From Nitratireductor aestuarii (GTDB lineage: Bacteria > Pseudomonadota > Alphaproteobacteria > Rhizobiales > Rhizobiaceae): a DNA stretch of 64,000 nucleotides. A program made the translations under genes and the position numbers. Of the stretch, positions 28,623 to 37,985 are shown in pieces. Numbering within the stretch: the first letter of the stretch is position 1; the number at the start of each line of letters is the position of its first letter. Below the pieces are notes generated by a model. The model saw only the letters and a program-made list of their open reading frames with translations. It did no database searches and was not told the DNA's origin. The stretch is taken from NCBI RefSeq assembly GCF_014641695.1, contig NZ_BMIF01000002.1, positions 1 to 64,000 of the forward strand, written 5' to 3'.

Positions 28623-29892
28623 GCGTTCAGAGAGTGACGTAGCGGCTATCATGTCTGATCTCGGGCGCAACGCCCGTGCGGCCGCACGACCACTCGCGAC
28701 GGCCTCCACCGAGCAGAAGAACAAGGCGCTCCTGGGGATGGCCGCAGCGCTTGAAAGTCGGACCGCTGAAATCCTCGCCGAGAATGCCAAAGACATGGCG
28801 CATGGCGAGGCCGCAGGGCTGACCAGCGCCGTGCTCGACCGCCTGAAGCTCGACGAGAAGCGTGTTGCAGCAATAGCCCAGGGCATTCGCGAGATTGCTG
28901 CGCTGGCCGATCCAGTTGGTTCGCTCATTGCCGAGTGGGACCGCCCAAATGGCCTGCATATCGAGCGCGTTCGGACCCCGCTTGGCGTGATCGGCGTGAT
29001 CTATGAAAGCCGCCCCAACGTGACGGCGGACGCTGGCGCGCTGTGCCTCAAGGCCGGCAATGCCGTGATCCTGCGCGGTGGGTCAGACTCGACCTATTCG
29101 TCCGCAGCCATTCACGCCTGCCTTGTGGAGGGTTTGAAGGAAGCCGGACTGCCAGAACACTCCATCCAGCGCGTGCCGACGACGGATCGTGCTGCCGTTG
29201 GCGAGATGCTCAAGGGTCTCGATGGCAACATCGATGTGATCGTGCCGCGCGGCGGCAAGAGCCTTGTTGCGCGCGTGCAGACGGAAGCTCGCGTGCCGGT
29301 TTTCGCGCACCTCGAAGGTATCTGTCACCTCTACATCAACAAGTCGGCCAAGCTCGACATGGCGGTGAACGTTGCGCTCAACGCCAAGATGCGTCGCACC
29401 GGCATCTGCGGCTCAGCCGAGACGCTGCTCGTGGATCGCGCAGTGGCGGACACGCATCTTGTGCCGATCCTGACCAAGCTTGCCGAGGCGGGTTGCGAAA
29501 TTCGCGGAAGTGAAGAGGTGATGGCGCGCTTTGGGCAAGCTGTTCCAGCGACCGACGAGGACTGGGCGACAGAATATCTGGACGCCATAATATCGGTGAA
29601 GCTGGTCGACGGTGTCGGCGAGGCGATCGATCACATCGAGACATGGTCTTCGCACCACACCGAGGCGATTGTCGCCGAGGATGCAGCTGCCGTCGAGCGT
29701 TTCTTCAACGAGATCGACTCGGCCATCCTGCTGCACAACGCCTCGACGCAGTTTGCAGACGGCGGTGAGTTCGGCATGGGTGCCGAGATCGGCATCGCGA
29801 CGGGCAAGATGCATGCGCGCGGCCCGGTGGGCGTCGAGCAGCTGACCTCGTTCAAGTACCGCGTTCGCGGCAACGGACAGCTGCGCCCCTGA
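28606..29892 (+). CDS. proA: Gamma-glutamyl phosphate reductase
   Basis: This 428-residue enzyme reduces glutamyl phosphate to glutamate semialdehyde in proline synthesis, with an aldehyde-dehydrogenase fold. Motifs seen are [20 protein letters not shown]-type (near 115-135), the PRGGKSLV segment, and the catalytic Cys in [11 protein letters not shown] near 262-272. ATG 28606 has GGAGGAA just upstream. It follows proB with a 17-base overlap and precedes nadD by two bases. Confidence 0.97.
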
Positions 29893-29894
29893 TC

Positions 29895-30527
29895 ATGAGT
29901 GCTGAAGCGGATCTTCCCGAACATTATCTGGACATGCCGGCGGTGAAAGCCGGCATGACCGTTGGCCTGTTCGGAGGTTCGTTCAATCCGCCCCATGAGG
30001 GCCATCTGCTGATCGCGCAGCATGCCATCGAGGCACTGAAGCTCGATCAGCTCTGGTGGATGGTCTCGCCCGGCAATCCGCTCAAGGACCACAGCGAGCT
30101 ACCAACTTTGGCGGAGCGAATCTGGCTGTCGGAAGCGTTGATTGATGATCCGCGGATCAAGGTGACCGGATTTGAAGCCGCTCACAAGATCCGCTACTCG
30201 GCGGAGACGATTGAGCTTGTTCTGGGAAAGTTGCCGGATGTTCGCTTCGTCTGGGTGATGGGGGCGGACAGCCTTGCCAGTTTCGACAAGTGGGCGCGCT
30301 GGCAATGGATCGTGGAAACCATACCGATTGCGGTCTACAACCGTCCCGGATCGTCACTCGCGGATCATTCTTCCGTGATGGCGCAGACTTTCGCCGCGGC
30401 CAAGATCGATGAAGCTTGGGCTTCCGAGCTTGCGCAGATGCAGCCGCCGGCCTGGACCTTCATCCACGGGCCACTTTCGCCACTCTCTTCGACCGAGCTG
30501 CGCCACGGCAAGAGAGGTAACACTTAG
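29895..30527 (+). CDS. nadD: Nicotinate-nucleotide adenylyltransferase
   Basis: This 210-residue enzyme adenylates nicotinate mononucleotide in NAD synthesis. The nucleotidyl-transferase motif GGSFNPPHEGHL lies near residues 24-35 (GxFxPxHxGH type), and the C-terminal signature ISSTELR-like SSTELR near 200. ATG 29895 gives a 15-residue N-terminal extension before the core; a later Met (MTVGLFGG) is an alternative. It sits between proA and rsfS as usual in rhizobia. Confidence 0.96.
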   Translation: MSAEADLPEHYLDMPAVKAGMTVGLFGGSFNPPHEGHLLIAQHAIEALKLDQLWWMVSPGNPLKDHSELPTLAERIWLSEALIDDPRIKVTGFEAAHKIRYSAETIELVLGKLPDVRFVWVMGADSLASFDKWARWQWIVETIPIAVYNRPGSSLADHSSVMAQTFAAAKIDEAWASELAQMQPPAWTFIHGPLSPLSSTELRHGKRGNT

Positions 30528-30548
30528 CTTACCGGTACGGCCTGACGC

Positions 30549-31043
30549 TTGAAACTTTTCGGCAGGTCTGCCTATTTATACGGTACGGTGCAGCATGAGC
30601 TCACCGGAACGTTGTTCTTCTGGAAAGGGAAAACTCTGAGAACAGCAATTGGAAAGAAGGCGGAAGTACTGCCTTCGCTCGCTGAGGCAGGTCGTGAAGA
30701 CGTGGCTCGCGCTCTGGAAACTGTCCTGACGAGTCTTGATGACTCCAAGGCAGAAGATATCACCAACATCGATATCCGTGGCAAATCCCCTCTGGCCGAT
30801 TACATGATCGTGGCCACCGGGCGATCCCATCGTCATGTCGCGGCAATCGCCGATCACCTGATCCGCAACCTCAAGGAAGCAGGGTTGGGCGCTCCGCGGG
30901 TCGAAGGACAATCGGGTGCCGACTGGGTGCTGGTCGATACGGGTGACATCATCATCCACGTGTTCCGCCCCGAGGTTCGCGAGTTCTACAACATCGAAAA
31001 GATGTGGCAGGCTCCGGACGCCGAGGAAGGCACGGTGCACTAA
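30549..31043 (+). CDS. rsfS: Ribosomal silencing factor RsfS
   Basis: RsfS binds bL14 and blocks subunit joining. The conserved core runs from LETVLTSLDDSKAEDI to VHVFRPEVREFYNIEKMW-type near the C-terminus. The coordinates give the longest frame, from TTG 30549 (164 residues), but its first 29 residues do not look like the family. The conserved rhizobial beginning (RTAIGKKAE) comes right after a CTG at 30636, which has AAAGGG seven bases upstream and would give 135 residues. GTG 30588 and TTG 30612 are other options. The stop is certain. A 9-bp hairpin follows at 31047-31066. Confidence 0.93.
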   Translation: MKLFGRSAYLYGTVQHELTGTLFFWKGKTLRTAIGKKAEVLPSLAEAGREDVARALETVLTSLDDSKAEDITNIDIRGKSPLADYMIVATGRSHRHVAAIADHLIRNLKEAGLGAPRVEGQSGADWVLVDTGDIIIHVFRPEVREFYNIEKMWQAPDAEEGTVH

Positions 31044-31417
31044 TAGCGTCTCACCTCGGTGAGACGTGCCGATATGTGAGTTGATCGACGGCACGGTCGT
31101 CGTAGAAAATCGTTTGTGTCGTTGAGATCAGCAGCCCTGCTGCGCGGCAGCTCCTGTCGCGCATGGTAGTTCGGCTGCGTTTGCATGGTTCTCGATCGTT
31201 TCAGCGCTTCGTGGAGGCGCGGAAGCGATACAGGTTCTTGTTCCCGCGCAATTTCGGATGGAAAGTCGCCCCCCTTTCCTGGCGTTTTGGATCTTCCAGT
31301 GTTTCACAGAAACGCTGAAATTGTCTAAGCCGTTGTTTTAACGCAATTCCCGACCGAAAACGGGTTCCCAGTTTTCCTGGAATTGCTCCAGCTTCCCGAA
31401 GTTTCAGGAGAAAACCC
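31044..31417 (+). other. Gap between rsfS and rlmH with palindromic repeats
   Basis: This 374-base stretch has no supportable gene. It begins with a CGTCTCACC/GGTGAGACG dyad (31047-31066). It ends with a palindromic repeat at 31341-31389 whose outer arms are GCAATTCC and GGAATTGC. This kind of GCAATTCC...GGAATTGC element is dispersed in rhizobial genomes. The rlmH ribosome-binding site lies directly after it. Confidence 0.55.
31341..31389. repeat. Rhizobial-type intergenic palindromic repeat
   Basis: GCAATTCC at about 31343-31350 and GGAATTGC at about 31379-31386 flank GACCGAAAACGGG. I know this composition as a frequent intergenic repeat of Rhizobiaceae (RIME/REP-like). Only one copy is seen in this window. 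Confidence 0.55.
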
Positions 31418-31897
31418 ATTCGTATCCAGGTTCACGCAGTTGGCCGTATGAAGTCGGGTCCCGAGAAGACGCTCGCCGATCACTATTTCGATCGGCTCGC
31501 AAAGGCCGGGCCCGCGATCGGACTGGAGTTCGAGGGCGTCACGGAAGTGCCCGAAGGGCGGGCGAAGAACGCAGACGAACGAAAGCGCGAGGAGGCTGCG
31601 CGTCTGGCTCCCCTCGCCTCGGAAAGCATCCTTATCCTTTTGGATGAGCGGGGGAAGAACTTCACCTCGCGTCAGCTTTCCGAGCGGATCGGGCAATGGC
31701 GCGATGCAGGGGAACGCCGCGTGGTGGTTGCGATCGGCGGTCCGGACGGACACCCGGAAGAACTGCGTTCGAAGGCTGATCTCTGCCTTTCCTTCGGCGC
31801 GCTGACCTGGCCGCACCAGCTGGTGCGCATCATGTTGGCCGAGCAGCTATATCGCGTGGCCACCATTCTGTCCGGCCACCCATACCATCGTGACTAG
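31418..31897 (+). CDS. rlmH: 23S rRNA (pseudouridine-1915-N3)-methyltransferase RlmH, apparent ATT start
   Basis: This SPOUT-fold methyltransferase of helix 69 shows the C-terminal trefoil motifs VAIGGPDGH and LSFGALTWPHQLVRIMLAEQLYR-type, ending HPYHRD as in the family. The family's first beta-strand (MRI-x-x-x-AVG in relatives) is encoded here as IRIQVHAVGR, beginning at ATT 31418. AGGAG lies at 31406-31410, seven bases upstream. No in-frame ATG, GTG or TTG occurs between 31322 and 31418; the first ATG (31448) would delete the strand. With ATT the length is 159, matching the family. ATT is a known but rare initiator (infC). A sequencing error of ATG is possible. Confidence 0.93.
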   Translation: MRIQVHAVGRMKSGPEKTLADHYFDRLAKAGPAIGLEFEGVTEVPEGRAKNADERKREEAARLAPLASESILILLDERGKNFTSRQLSERIGQWRDAGERRVVVAIGGPDGHPEELRSKADLCLSFGALTWPHQLVRIMLAEQLYRVATILSGHPYHRD

Positions 31898-32044
31898 GCT
31901 CGCTCTGCAACCGCGAAACGATTCGACAGAACCAGATCGCCTGTGGTGTGTTAGAGCAGCGGGCTCGGCGGGCGCGTCAACGTGGTTGATACTTCGTTAA
32001 TGATGACACGCTATAAGCGGGAGATTGGATAAAGCGACGCTGAG

Positions 32045-33325
32045 ATGAGACTGCCAGGCTTCCATTCCCCACGAAGGATCGCTGCCATATTCGCAGCCAT
32101 GATTTCCTTCGCCTTTGTGGCGGATGCTCCAGCGCAGAACCTCAACACGCTTGAAGCGCGTCAGCAGGACAGCGTCGACGAATACCGCCGCCTGTCGCGC
32201 GAGATCGCCCTGTCCACGCAAAGGCAGGAGCAGCTTGAAGCCGAGATCGCAGCCATCAAGGATGACAGCACCGCACTCACGTCGGCACTGATCCAGGCTG
32301 CCAAGACCGAGCGCAAGCTAAGCGACTACATCACCCAGATCCAGGAACGGCTTGTCGGGCTCAACGAGCAGGAGACGGCGCTGCGCATGTCCCTTTCGCA
32401 GCGACGCGGCGTGCTGGCCGAGGTATTGGGCGCCCTTCAGCGCATGGGCCTTAACCCTCCTCCCGCCATTCTGGTGCGCCCTGAAGACGCCCTCGCCTCG
32501 GTCCGTAGCGCCATTCTGCTCGGCTCTGTCGTGCCGGAACTGCGCAAGGAGACGGATTCGCTGTTGGCGGACCTGCAAGACCTCAGCAAGGTCACGGAGT
32601 CGATCCGCACCGAGCAGGAACGGCTGCTTGCCAAGCAGACCGAACAGGCGGAAGAGAAGGAACGGCTCAGCCTGCTGCTGAAGGAAAAGCAGCGGCTGCA
32701 AGCTGAAGCCGAAACAAATATCGATACGGAACGCAAGCAGGCGGAGGAGCTCGCCTCACAGGCGAAGAGCCTGCAGGACCTGATCGCCAGCCTCGAAGAC
32801 CAGATCGAGAAGCTGCGTCGCGCCAAGGAGACGGCAGCCGAGCAAGCGCCGAACACGGACCTCTCCGACAAGCTTGCTTTTTCCAAGCGCAAGGGGCTTC
32901 TGCCCCTGCCCATTTCAGGTACATTCGGATCACGATTTGGTGATGATGATGGGCTCGGAAGCCCCCTCAAGGGCGACATTCTAAGGACACAATCGGGCGC
33001 GATTGTTACAGCTCCGGTAGATGCGACTGTTCTGTACGCGGGGCCCTTCCGATCCTATGGACAGCTATTGATACTGAACCCCGGCGACGGGTATCATATC
33101 GTAATGACAGGGATGAGCCGATTGAATGTTTCCTTGGGACAGTCCGTTCTGGCGGGAGAACCGGTAGGTGTCATGGGCGAGGCGAGGCTGGCCAGTATTG
33201 CGATCTCATCCTTTGACGGCACAACGCCGGAATTATATGTAGAATTCAGGAAAGACGGTAAACCGGTCGACCCCAAGCCCTGGTGGACGCGGGACATTGC
33301 TGGAAGGACGGAACATGATTCGTAA
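32045..33325 (+). CDS. EnvC-type murein hydrolase activator (degenerate M23/LytM)
   Basis: This 426-residue periplasmic protein has a signal peptide (about 1-33, ending ADAPAQ), a long coiled coil rich in Glu, Gln, Lys and Leu (about 38-270), and a C-terminal LytM/M23 domain (about 290-420). The zinc ligands of active M23 peptidases are missing: the HxxxD segment reads LKGD, and HxH reads LYVEF. It should therefore activate amidases rather than cut peptidoglycan, as EnvC does in cell separation. Its end overlaps the ctpA start by 11 bases. Confidence 0.9.
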   Translation: MRLPGFHSPRRIAAIFAAMISFAFVADAPAQNLNTLEARQQDSVDEYRRLSREIALSTQRQEQLEAEIAAIKDDSTALTSALIQAAKTERKLSDYITQIQERLVGLNEQETALRMSLSQRRGVLAEVLGALQRMGLNPPPAILVRPEDALASVRSAILLGSVVPELRKETDSLLADLQDLSKVTESIRTEQERLLAKQTEQAEEKERLSLLLKEKQRLQAEAETNIDTERKQAEELASQAKSLQDLIASLEDQIEKLRRAKETAAEQAPNTDLSDKLAFSKRKGLLPLPISGTFGSRFGDDDGLGSPLKGDILRTQSGAIVTAPVDATVLYAGPFRSYGQLLILNPGDGYHIVMTGMSRLNVSLGQSVLAGEPVGVMGEARLASIAISSFDGTTPELYVEFRKDGKPVDPKPWWTRDIAGRTEHDS

Positions 33326-34640
33326 ACTGACGCTGCTATTCGCCGGCGCACTGATGGGAGCGTCCGCCGTTAGCCTGGTCCATGGCACCAGCGGTATCGT
33401 GGCGAACGCGGCCGGCACCGAAACCTATAGGCAGCTCGCCATCTTCGGCGACATCTTCGAGCGTGTGCGCGCACAGTATGTGACGCCGCCAGACGAGAAG
33501 AAGCTTGTCGAGAGTGCCATCAACGGCATGCTCACCTCGCTCGACCCGCATTCCTCCTACCTGAACGCTGATGCCGCCAAGGACATGCGCGTTCAGACCA
33601 AGGGTGAATTCGGCGGTCTCGGCATCGAAGTCACCATGGAAAACGAACTCGTCAAGGTCGTTGCACCGATCGATGACACGCCTGCCGCTCGCGCCGGCGT
33701 TCTCTCGGGCGACCTGATCGAGAAGATCGACGGCGAGGAAGTTCGTGGCCTGAGCTTGAACGAAGCCGTCGACAAGATGCGCGGCGCCGTCAACACGCCG
33801 ATCGAGCTTTCCATCCTGCGTCAGGGACAGACCGAGCCAATCAAGATTTCGGTTGTCCGCGACATCATCAAGGTGAAGGCGGTCAAGTTCCGCGTCGAAA
33901 ACGATGTCGGTTACCTGAAGGTCACCTCGTTCACGGAGAAGACCACGGACGACCTGAACGCAGCCATCGCGGCAATCCAGAAGGAAGTGCCGGAAGACCA
34001 GCTGAAGGGCTATGTTCTGGATCTGCGCCTGAACCCGGGCGGCCTGCTCGATCAGGCGGTGAACGTCTCCGATGCGTTCCTGGATCGTGGCGAAATCGTT
34101 TCGACCCGCGGCCGTGAAGCACGCGATATCGCCCGCTTCACGTCGCAACCGGGTGACATCTCCAACGGCAAGCCAGTGATCGTGCTGATCAACGGCGGTT
34201 CGGCGAGCGCGTCCGAAATCGTGGCCGGTGCGCTGCAGGATCATCGCCGCGCGACCGTGGTCGGCACCCAGTCGTTCGGCAAGGGTTCGGTCCAGACGAT
34301 CATCCCGCTCGGCGAGAATGGCGCGCTGCGCCTGACCACGGCGCTCTACTACACGCCGTCCGGTGAATCGATCCAGGGCAAGGGCATCACGCCTGACATC
34401 AAGGTCGAGCAGCCGCTTCCGGACGATCTCAAGAACCAGGCCGTAAGGCGTGGTGAGTCCGACCTGAAGGGTCACATCAAGGGTGAAGAGGAGAGCGAGG
34501 AAGGATCGGGTTCGATCGCCTACGTTCCTCAGGATCCAGCCGAGGACATGCAGCTGAAGTATGCGCTTGAGCTGCTGCGCGGCGAGAAGACCGACCCGGC
34601 GTTCCCACCAAACCCGGACAAGGCGGTCATGAACCGCTGA
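33315..34640 (+). CDS. ctpA: Carboxy-terminal processing protease (S41 family)
   Basis: This 441-residue periplasmic serine protease has an N-terminal signal/anchor (LTLLFAGALMGASAVSLV, 5-22), a PDZ domain (about 95-180) and an S41 catalytic domain. The Ser-Lys dyad is a Ser in GGSASASE (294-301) and Lys323 in SFGKGS. Such enzymes process or degrade periplasmic proteins, including cell-wall hydrolases; co-transcription with an EnvC-type activator supports a cell-wall role. ATG 33315 is preferred over a start six codons upstream. Its terminator has been split by an insertion sequence. Confidence 0.95.
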   Translation: MIRKLTLLFAGALMGASAVSLVHGTSGIVANAAGTETYRQLAIFGDIFERVRAQYVTPPDEKKLVESAINGMLTSLDPHSSYLNADAAKDMRVQTKGEFGGLGIEVTMENELVKVVAPIDDTPAARAGVLSGDLIEKIDGEEVRGLSLNEAVDKMRGAVNTPIELSILRQGQTEPIKISVVRDIIKVKAVKFRVENDVGYLKVTSFTEKTTDDLNAAIAAIQKEVPEDQLKGYVLDLRLNPGGLLDQAVNVSDAFLDRGEIVSTRGREARDIARFTSQPGDISNGKPVIVLINGGSASASEIVAGALQDHRRATVVGTQSFGKGSVQTIIPLGENGALRLTTALYYTPSGESIQGKGITPDIKVEQPLPDDLKNQAVRRGESDLKGHIKGEEESEEGSGSIAYVPQDPAEDMQLKYALELLRGEKTDPAFPPNPDKAVMNR

Positions 34641-34651
34641 CCGAATACATG

Positions 34652-34672
34652 GGCCCCGTCACTGACGGGGCC
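34652..34672 (+). repeat. Left copy of 21-bp palindromic target duplication (ctpA hairpin)
   Basis: The arms GGCCCCGTC and GACGGGGCC around ACT form a perfect hairpin directly after ctpA. The same 21 bases recur at 36205-36225 on the far side of the insertion sequence. This copy has lost the T-run that completes the terminator. Confidence 0.88.
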
Positions 34673-36204
34673 CCAGACCGCTGACAAACCCGCCGATTTT
34701 TTTTGGCGGGTTTTTCGTTGGAACGGGAAGGCGTCGCTGCGGGCGTTTACGCAGAGAAGATGAAGAGGGGCCCGCGGCCTCACGCCCCGGCCATGTGTGG
34801 TTTCCGGGTAAGCGCCAGGGCGATCTTCTTCATGTTCTGGCTGGCGGCTGCCAGCAGGCATTGCCACGTTACCTTCATGAGGCCGCGGAACCGCGCATAA
34901 CGGTGCCCGTGCAGCTGTTTGGCATCCGCAAACGAGCGTTCCACCGTCTCCTTGCGCCGCCTGTAGATCGCCTTGCCCCACGGCGTCTTGCGGTAACTGT
35001 CCGTCCGCTCGCGCGCCTCCGCCCAGACATGCCGCGTGATGGTGCGCACCGCCTTCGCATTGCTGGTGCAGGAGGTCCGCAGCGGGCAGTCGCGGCAATG
35101 GGCGGGATCGGACCGGTAGTGCCGGTAGCCGTTGCGGTCGGTGGTGGCATAGCCAAGCAGCTGGCCCGCCGGGCAGCGGTAGCCATCGGCGTCCTTCTCG
35201 TAGATGAACCTAGACTTGCGCATCATGCCCTCGCGCGGCGGGGTCGGATTGCGATAACCGGTGACGCCAAGGATCTGGCGTTCCTCCAGCCCCCGGGCGA
35301 TGCCTGCCGTGGCGTAGCCGGCATCAAGCCCCACCGCCCGCACATCGAAGCCGAAGCGCGCCCGCTGGCGGTCGAGCCGCTCCAGATAGACGATCGAGTC
35401 ATGCACGCTGGCCGGCGTCACATGGGTATCGGTGATGATCGCATGGCGCCCGTCGACCGTCCGGTGATCGAGGTAGAAGAAGCCCTTCGGCTTGCCCTCG
35501 CGCACCATGTAGCCGGCGTCCGGATCGGTTCGGCTGACCTTGGTCTCCTTCACCACCGCCTCGCGCTCCTTTTCCTTCAGCGGCTTCTGGCCGTGCATGG
35601 CGCGTTCGGCCTCGATCGCCCGGTCGAGCTCTGCCCAGTAATCGGCGCGCGACTTGGCGATCATCGCCAGGTCGTACTTGCCCTTGTTGGCATTGGCCTT
35701 CAGGTGCGTCGAGTCGGTGTAGAGTACGGTGCCGTCCACCAGGCCATGGGCGATCGCCTGTTCGACGATCGCGTCGAAGATGTCCTGCGCCACCGTGGTG
35801 CCGTTGAAGCGCCGCCTGCGGTTCTGGCTCAGCGTCGAGGCGTCGAACACCGGATCGGTGAGCTTCAGCCGCAGGAACCAGCGATAGGCGACATTCACCT
35901 CGATCTCGCGCACCAGCTGGCGCTCCGAGCGGATGCCAAACAGATAGCCGATGAACAGCGCCTTGAACATCAGCGTCGGATCGAGCGGCGGGCGGCCGTT
36001 GTCGGCGCAGTAGAGCCCCGCCACGCGGTCATGGATGAAGGAGAAGTCGATCACCGCGTCGATCTCGCGAAGCAGGTGATCTGCTGGAACAAGGCTCTCG
36101 AGCGTCACCATCTCGATCGCCGTCTGAACTGGAGCAGGTTTCTTCAACATGCCCCAGTGAATCAAAAACCTCCGGCTAACGCCAGAGGTTTGTCAGCAGT
36201 CTGG
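34673..36204 (-). mobile_element. Complete IS1182-family insertion sequence
   Basis: This is a 1532-base element with terminal inverted repeats CCAGACCGCTGACAAAC (left) and CCAGACTGCTGACAAAC (right, inverted), 16 of 17 identical. It is flanked by a 21-bp direct repeat that is itself a perfect hairpin. One transposase gene is on the minus strand. A sub-terminal hairpin with a T-run on the plus strand (AACCCGCC/GGCGGGTT, 34688-34714) can block readthrough from ctpA. IS1182-family elements are known to favour palindromic targets. A second copy in the same orientation ends at base 154. Confidence 0.93.
34780..36150 (-). CDS. IS1182-family DDE transposase
   Basis: This 456-residue transposase appears intact. 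The N-terminal DUF772-type domain (about 10-110) contains RPPLDPTLMFKALFIGYLFG and SERQLVREIEVNVAYRWFL. The DDE catalytic domain includes LYTDSTHLKAN (first Asp), VGLDAGYAT (second Asp) and, near the end, KETVERSFADAK, which holds the Glu. A CxxC-like cluster (CRDCPLRTSC) lies near 360, typical of the family. ATG 36150 is chosen; a TTG at 36165 is possible. No frameshift is seen. Confidence 0.95.
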   Translation of the reverse strand: MLKKPAPVQTAIEMVTLESLVPADHLLREIDAVIDFSFIHDRVAGLYCADNGRPPLDPTLMFKALFIGYLFGIRSERQLVREIEVNVAYRWFLRLKLTDPVFDASTLSQNRRRRFNGTTVAQDIFDAIVEQAIAHGLVDGTVLYTDSTHLKANANKGKYDLAMIAKSRADYWAELDRAIEAERAMHGQKPLKEKEREAVVKETKVSRTDPDAGYMVREGKPKGFFYLDHRTVDGRHAIITDTHVTPASVHDSIVYLERLDRQRARFGFDVRAVGLDAGYATAGIARGLEERQILGVTGYRNPTPPREGMMRKSRFIYEKDADGYRCPAGQLLGYATTDRNGYRHYRSDPAHCRDCPLRTSCTSNAKAVRTITRHVWAEARERTDSYRKTPWGKAIYRRRKETVERSFADAKQLHGHRYARFRGLMKVTWQCLLAAASQNMKKIALALTRKPHMAGA

Positions 36205-36230
36205 GGCCCCGTCACTGACGGGGCCTTTTT
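36205..36230 (+). terminator. Displaced ctpA terminator (right target-duplication copy plus T-run)
   Basis: The GGCCCCGTC-ACT-GACGGGGCC hairpin (36205-36225) followed by TTTTT is a complete rho-independent terminator. Before IS insertion it would have stood directly after ctpA. Confidence 0.88.
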
Positions 36231-36309
36231 GTATTCGACCCAAAAAAGTTCAGAGCTTGGATCATCAAGGCGTTTCCATAACAAGCCGATCTGATCTAAG
36301 TGGGGGCGC

Positions 36310-37461
36310 ATGGATCCATTCAGAACAGAGCTTGACGAACCGATTGGAAAGGTCACGCCGAAGCGTGCCTTGATCGGCAGAAAGACGAAGATTGCACTGC
36401 TGGCAGTCGTCTGCTGCGCGGTTGCCGGCGCCGGGATTACGGCCGCCTTCCTGTGGCAGAACCGTTTCTTCGAAGAGAAGCTCAGCGAAGCTGTGGCTAA
36501 GGTGACGCCGCCTCCTGAACAGCCCAAGCCTGTCGACGCCACTCCGCCGAAACGGGCGCCGGCAGCTCCAGCCATCATCCGCGTCAATCCTGAACAGCAT
36601 CAGGGCACGGATCCCGTGCTCATCATCCGGGACCCTGCGACGCTTGCCCACAATCCGCTGACCGCCCACCTGCCCGACCCCTCGCTGCTGGAGGATTCCG
36701 CCTACGGCAAGCTTCCCATACGGGACGCCGAAACGGGTCGCCGGCCTTTCGACGCCTATGCGCGCCCCTGGTCAGGCGCGCGCGGCGCCCGCATCGCCAT
36801 CGTTATCGGGGGGCTTGGCATTTCGCAGACAGGCTCGCAGCGGGCGATCGAGCAGCTGCCGTCCGAAATCACGCTCGCCTTCGCCCCACTCGGCAACAGC
36901 CTTGACCGCTGGGTGCAGACGGCGCGACGCGAGGGGCACGAGGTGATGCTGCAGGTGCCGATGGAACCGTTCGACTATCCGCGGGCGAACCCCGGGGGCA
37001 ATGTGCTTTTGGTGGGCGACAAGTCCGCCGGCCAGCTCGACAACCTGCACAAGAACCTTGCGCGCATCACCAGCTTCACAGGCGTGATCAATCACATGGG
37101 CGCGCGCTACGTTTCAGACGCCGACGCGATGGACACGCTGATGACCGAGCTTTCCGCGCGCGGCCTCGGCTTCCTCGACGACGGCACCAGTGCCCGCAGC
37201 GTTGCAAAAGAGGTCGCGCTTGTTCAGCGTGTGCCCTTCGCCGCCGCAGACGCCTCGATCGACCTTGTGCCGGATCGCGCCGCCATTCTCGCCAAGCTCG
37301 ATGAGCTGGAACGGATCGCCCGCGTTCAGGGGATAGCCGTTGGTATCGGCTCGTCGCTCGATGTGACCGTCGACACAGTCACAGAGTGGTCGCGGGAAGC
37401 TCGCAAACGCGGTATTGAACTCATCCCGTTCTCGGCGGCGGCTTTCGATCCAGAACAATAG
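36310..37461 (+). CDS. Divergent polysaccharide deacetylase family protein (YibQ type)
   Basis: This 383-residue protein has one N-terminal membrane anchor ([20 protein letters not shown], about 27-46), a Pro/Ala-rich linker (about 60-90), and a C-terminal divergent polysaccharide deacetylase domain (about 150-380). The domain shows [23 protein letters not shown], and [10 protein letters not shown] near 270. The fold is periplasmic; catalytic activity is unproven for the family. It forms a two-gene unit with rppH nine bases downstream, a conserved rhizobial pair. Confidence 0.9.
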   Translation: MDPFRTELDEPIGKVTPKRALIGRKTKIALLAVVCCAVAGAGITAAFLWQNRFFEEKLSEAVAKVTPPPEQPKPVDATPPKRAPAAPAIIRVNPEQHQGTDPVLIIRDPATLAHNPLTAHLPDPSLLEDSAYGKLPIRDAETGRRPFDAYARPWSGARGARIAIVIGGLGISQTGSQRAIEQLPSEITLAFAPLGNSLDRWVQTARREGHEVMLQVPMEPFDYPRANPGGNVLLVGDKSAGQLDNLHKNLARITSFTGVINHMGARYVSDADAMDTLMTELSARGLGFLDDGTSARSVAKEVALVQRVPFAAADASIDLVPDRAAILAKLDELERIARVQGIAVGIGSSLDVTVDTVTEWSREARKRGIELIPFSAAAFDPEQ

Positions 37462-37469
37462 GACCAGCA

Positions 37470-37985
37470 ATGAACACGACGATTGCAGCAGACGCACTTC
37501 CCTATCGGCCCTGCGTGGGCATCATGGTGCTCAATTCCGCAGGACGCGTCTGGATGGGCCGCCGTATCATGATACCCAACGGTGAGATGGATGGAGCAAC
37601 ACAGCTCTGGCAGATGCCGCAGGGCGGCATCGATGAAGGCGAAGACCCGGCAACGGCGGCGCTTCGCGAGCTCTACGAAGAGACCGGAATGCGAACTGTA
37701 AGTTTACTTGCCGAGGCTCCGCACTGGATCAACTATGATCTGCCGGCGCATCTGGTCGGGGTTGCGCTCAAGGGAAAGTATCGCGGACAGACGCAAAAAT
37801 GGTTCGCCTATCGCTTTGAAGGTGATGAGAGCGAGATCGCCATCAATCCACCCCCGGGCGGTCATACGGCAGAGTTCGACGCTTGGGACTGGAAGAATAT
37901 GGATGAACTTTCGGACCTGATCGTTCCATTCAAGCGCGAAGTCTACGAACAGGTCGTCGCCGTATTTCGCCATCTCGCAGATTGA
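37470..37985 (+). CDS. rppH: RNA pyrophosphohydrolase
   Basis: This 171-residue Nudix hydrolase removes pyrophosphate from mRNA 5' ends and triggers decay. Formerly called invasion protein IalA in alphaproteobacteria. The Nudix box is [20 protein letters not shown], near residues 51-70, with the REL-EE metal-binding residues intact. The N-terminal [21 protein letters not shown] is diagnostic. It is linked to the YibQ-type gene upstream. Confidence 0.96.
   Translation: MNTTIAADALPYRPCVGIMVLNSAGRVWMGRRIMIPNGEMDGATQLWQMPQGGIDEGEDPATAALRELYEETGMRTVSLLAEAPHWINYDLPAHLVGVALKGKYRGQTQKWFAYRFEGDESEIAINPPPGGHTAEFDAWDWKNMDELSDLIVPFKREVYEQVVAVFRHLAD

Noticed and set aside
34795-36294. 499-codon open frame opposite the transposase
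   Set aside because: It is antisense to an intact transposase with all expected motifs, and no domain is seen in it.
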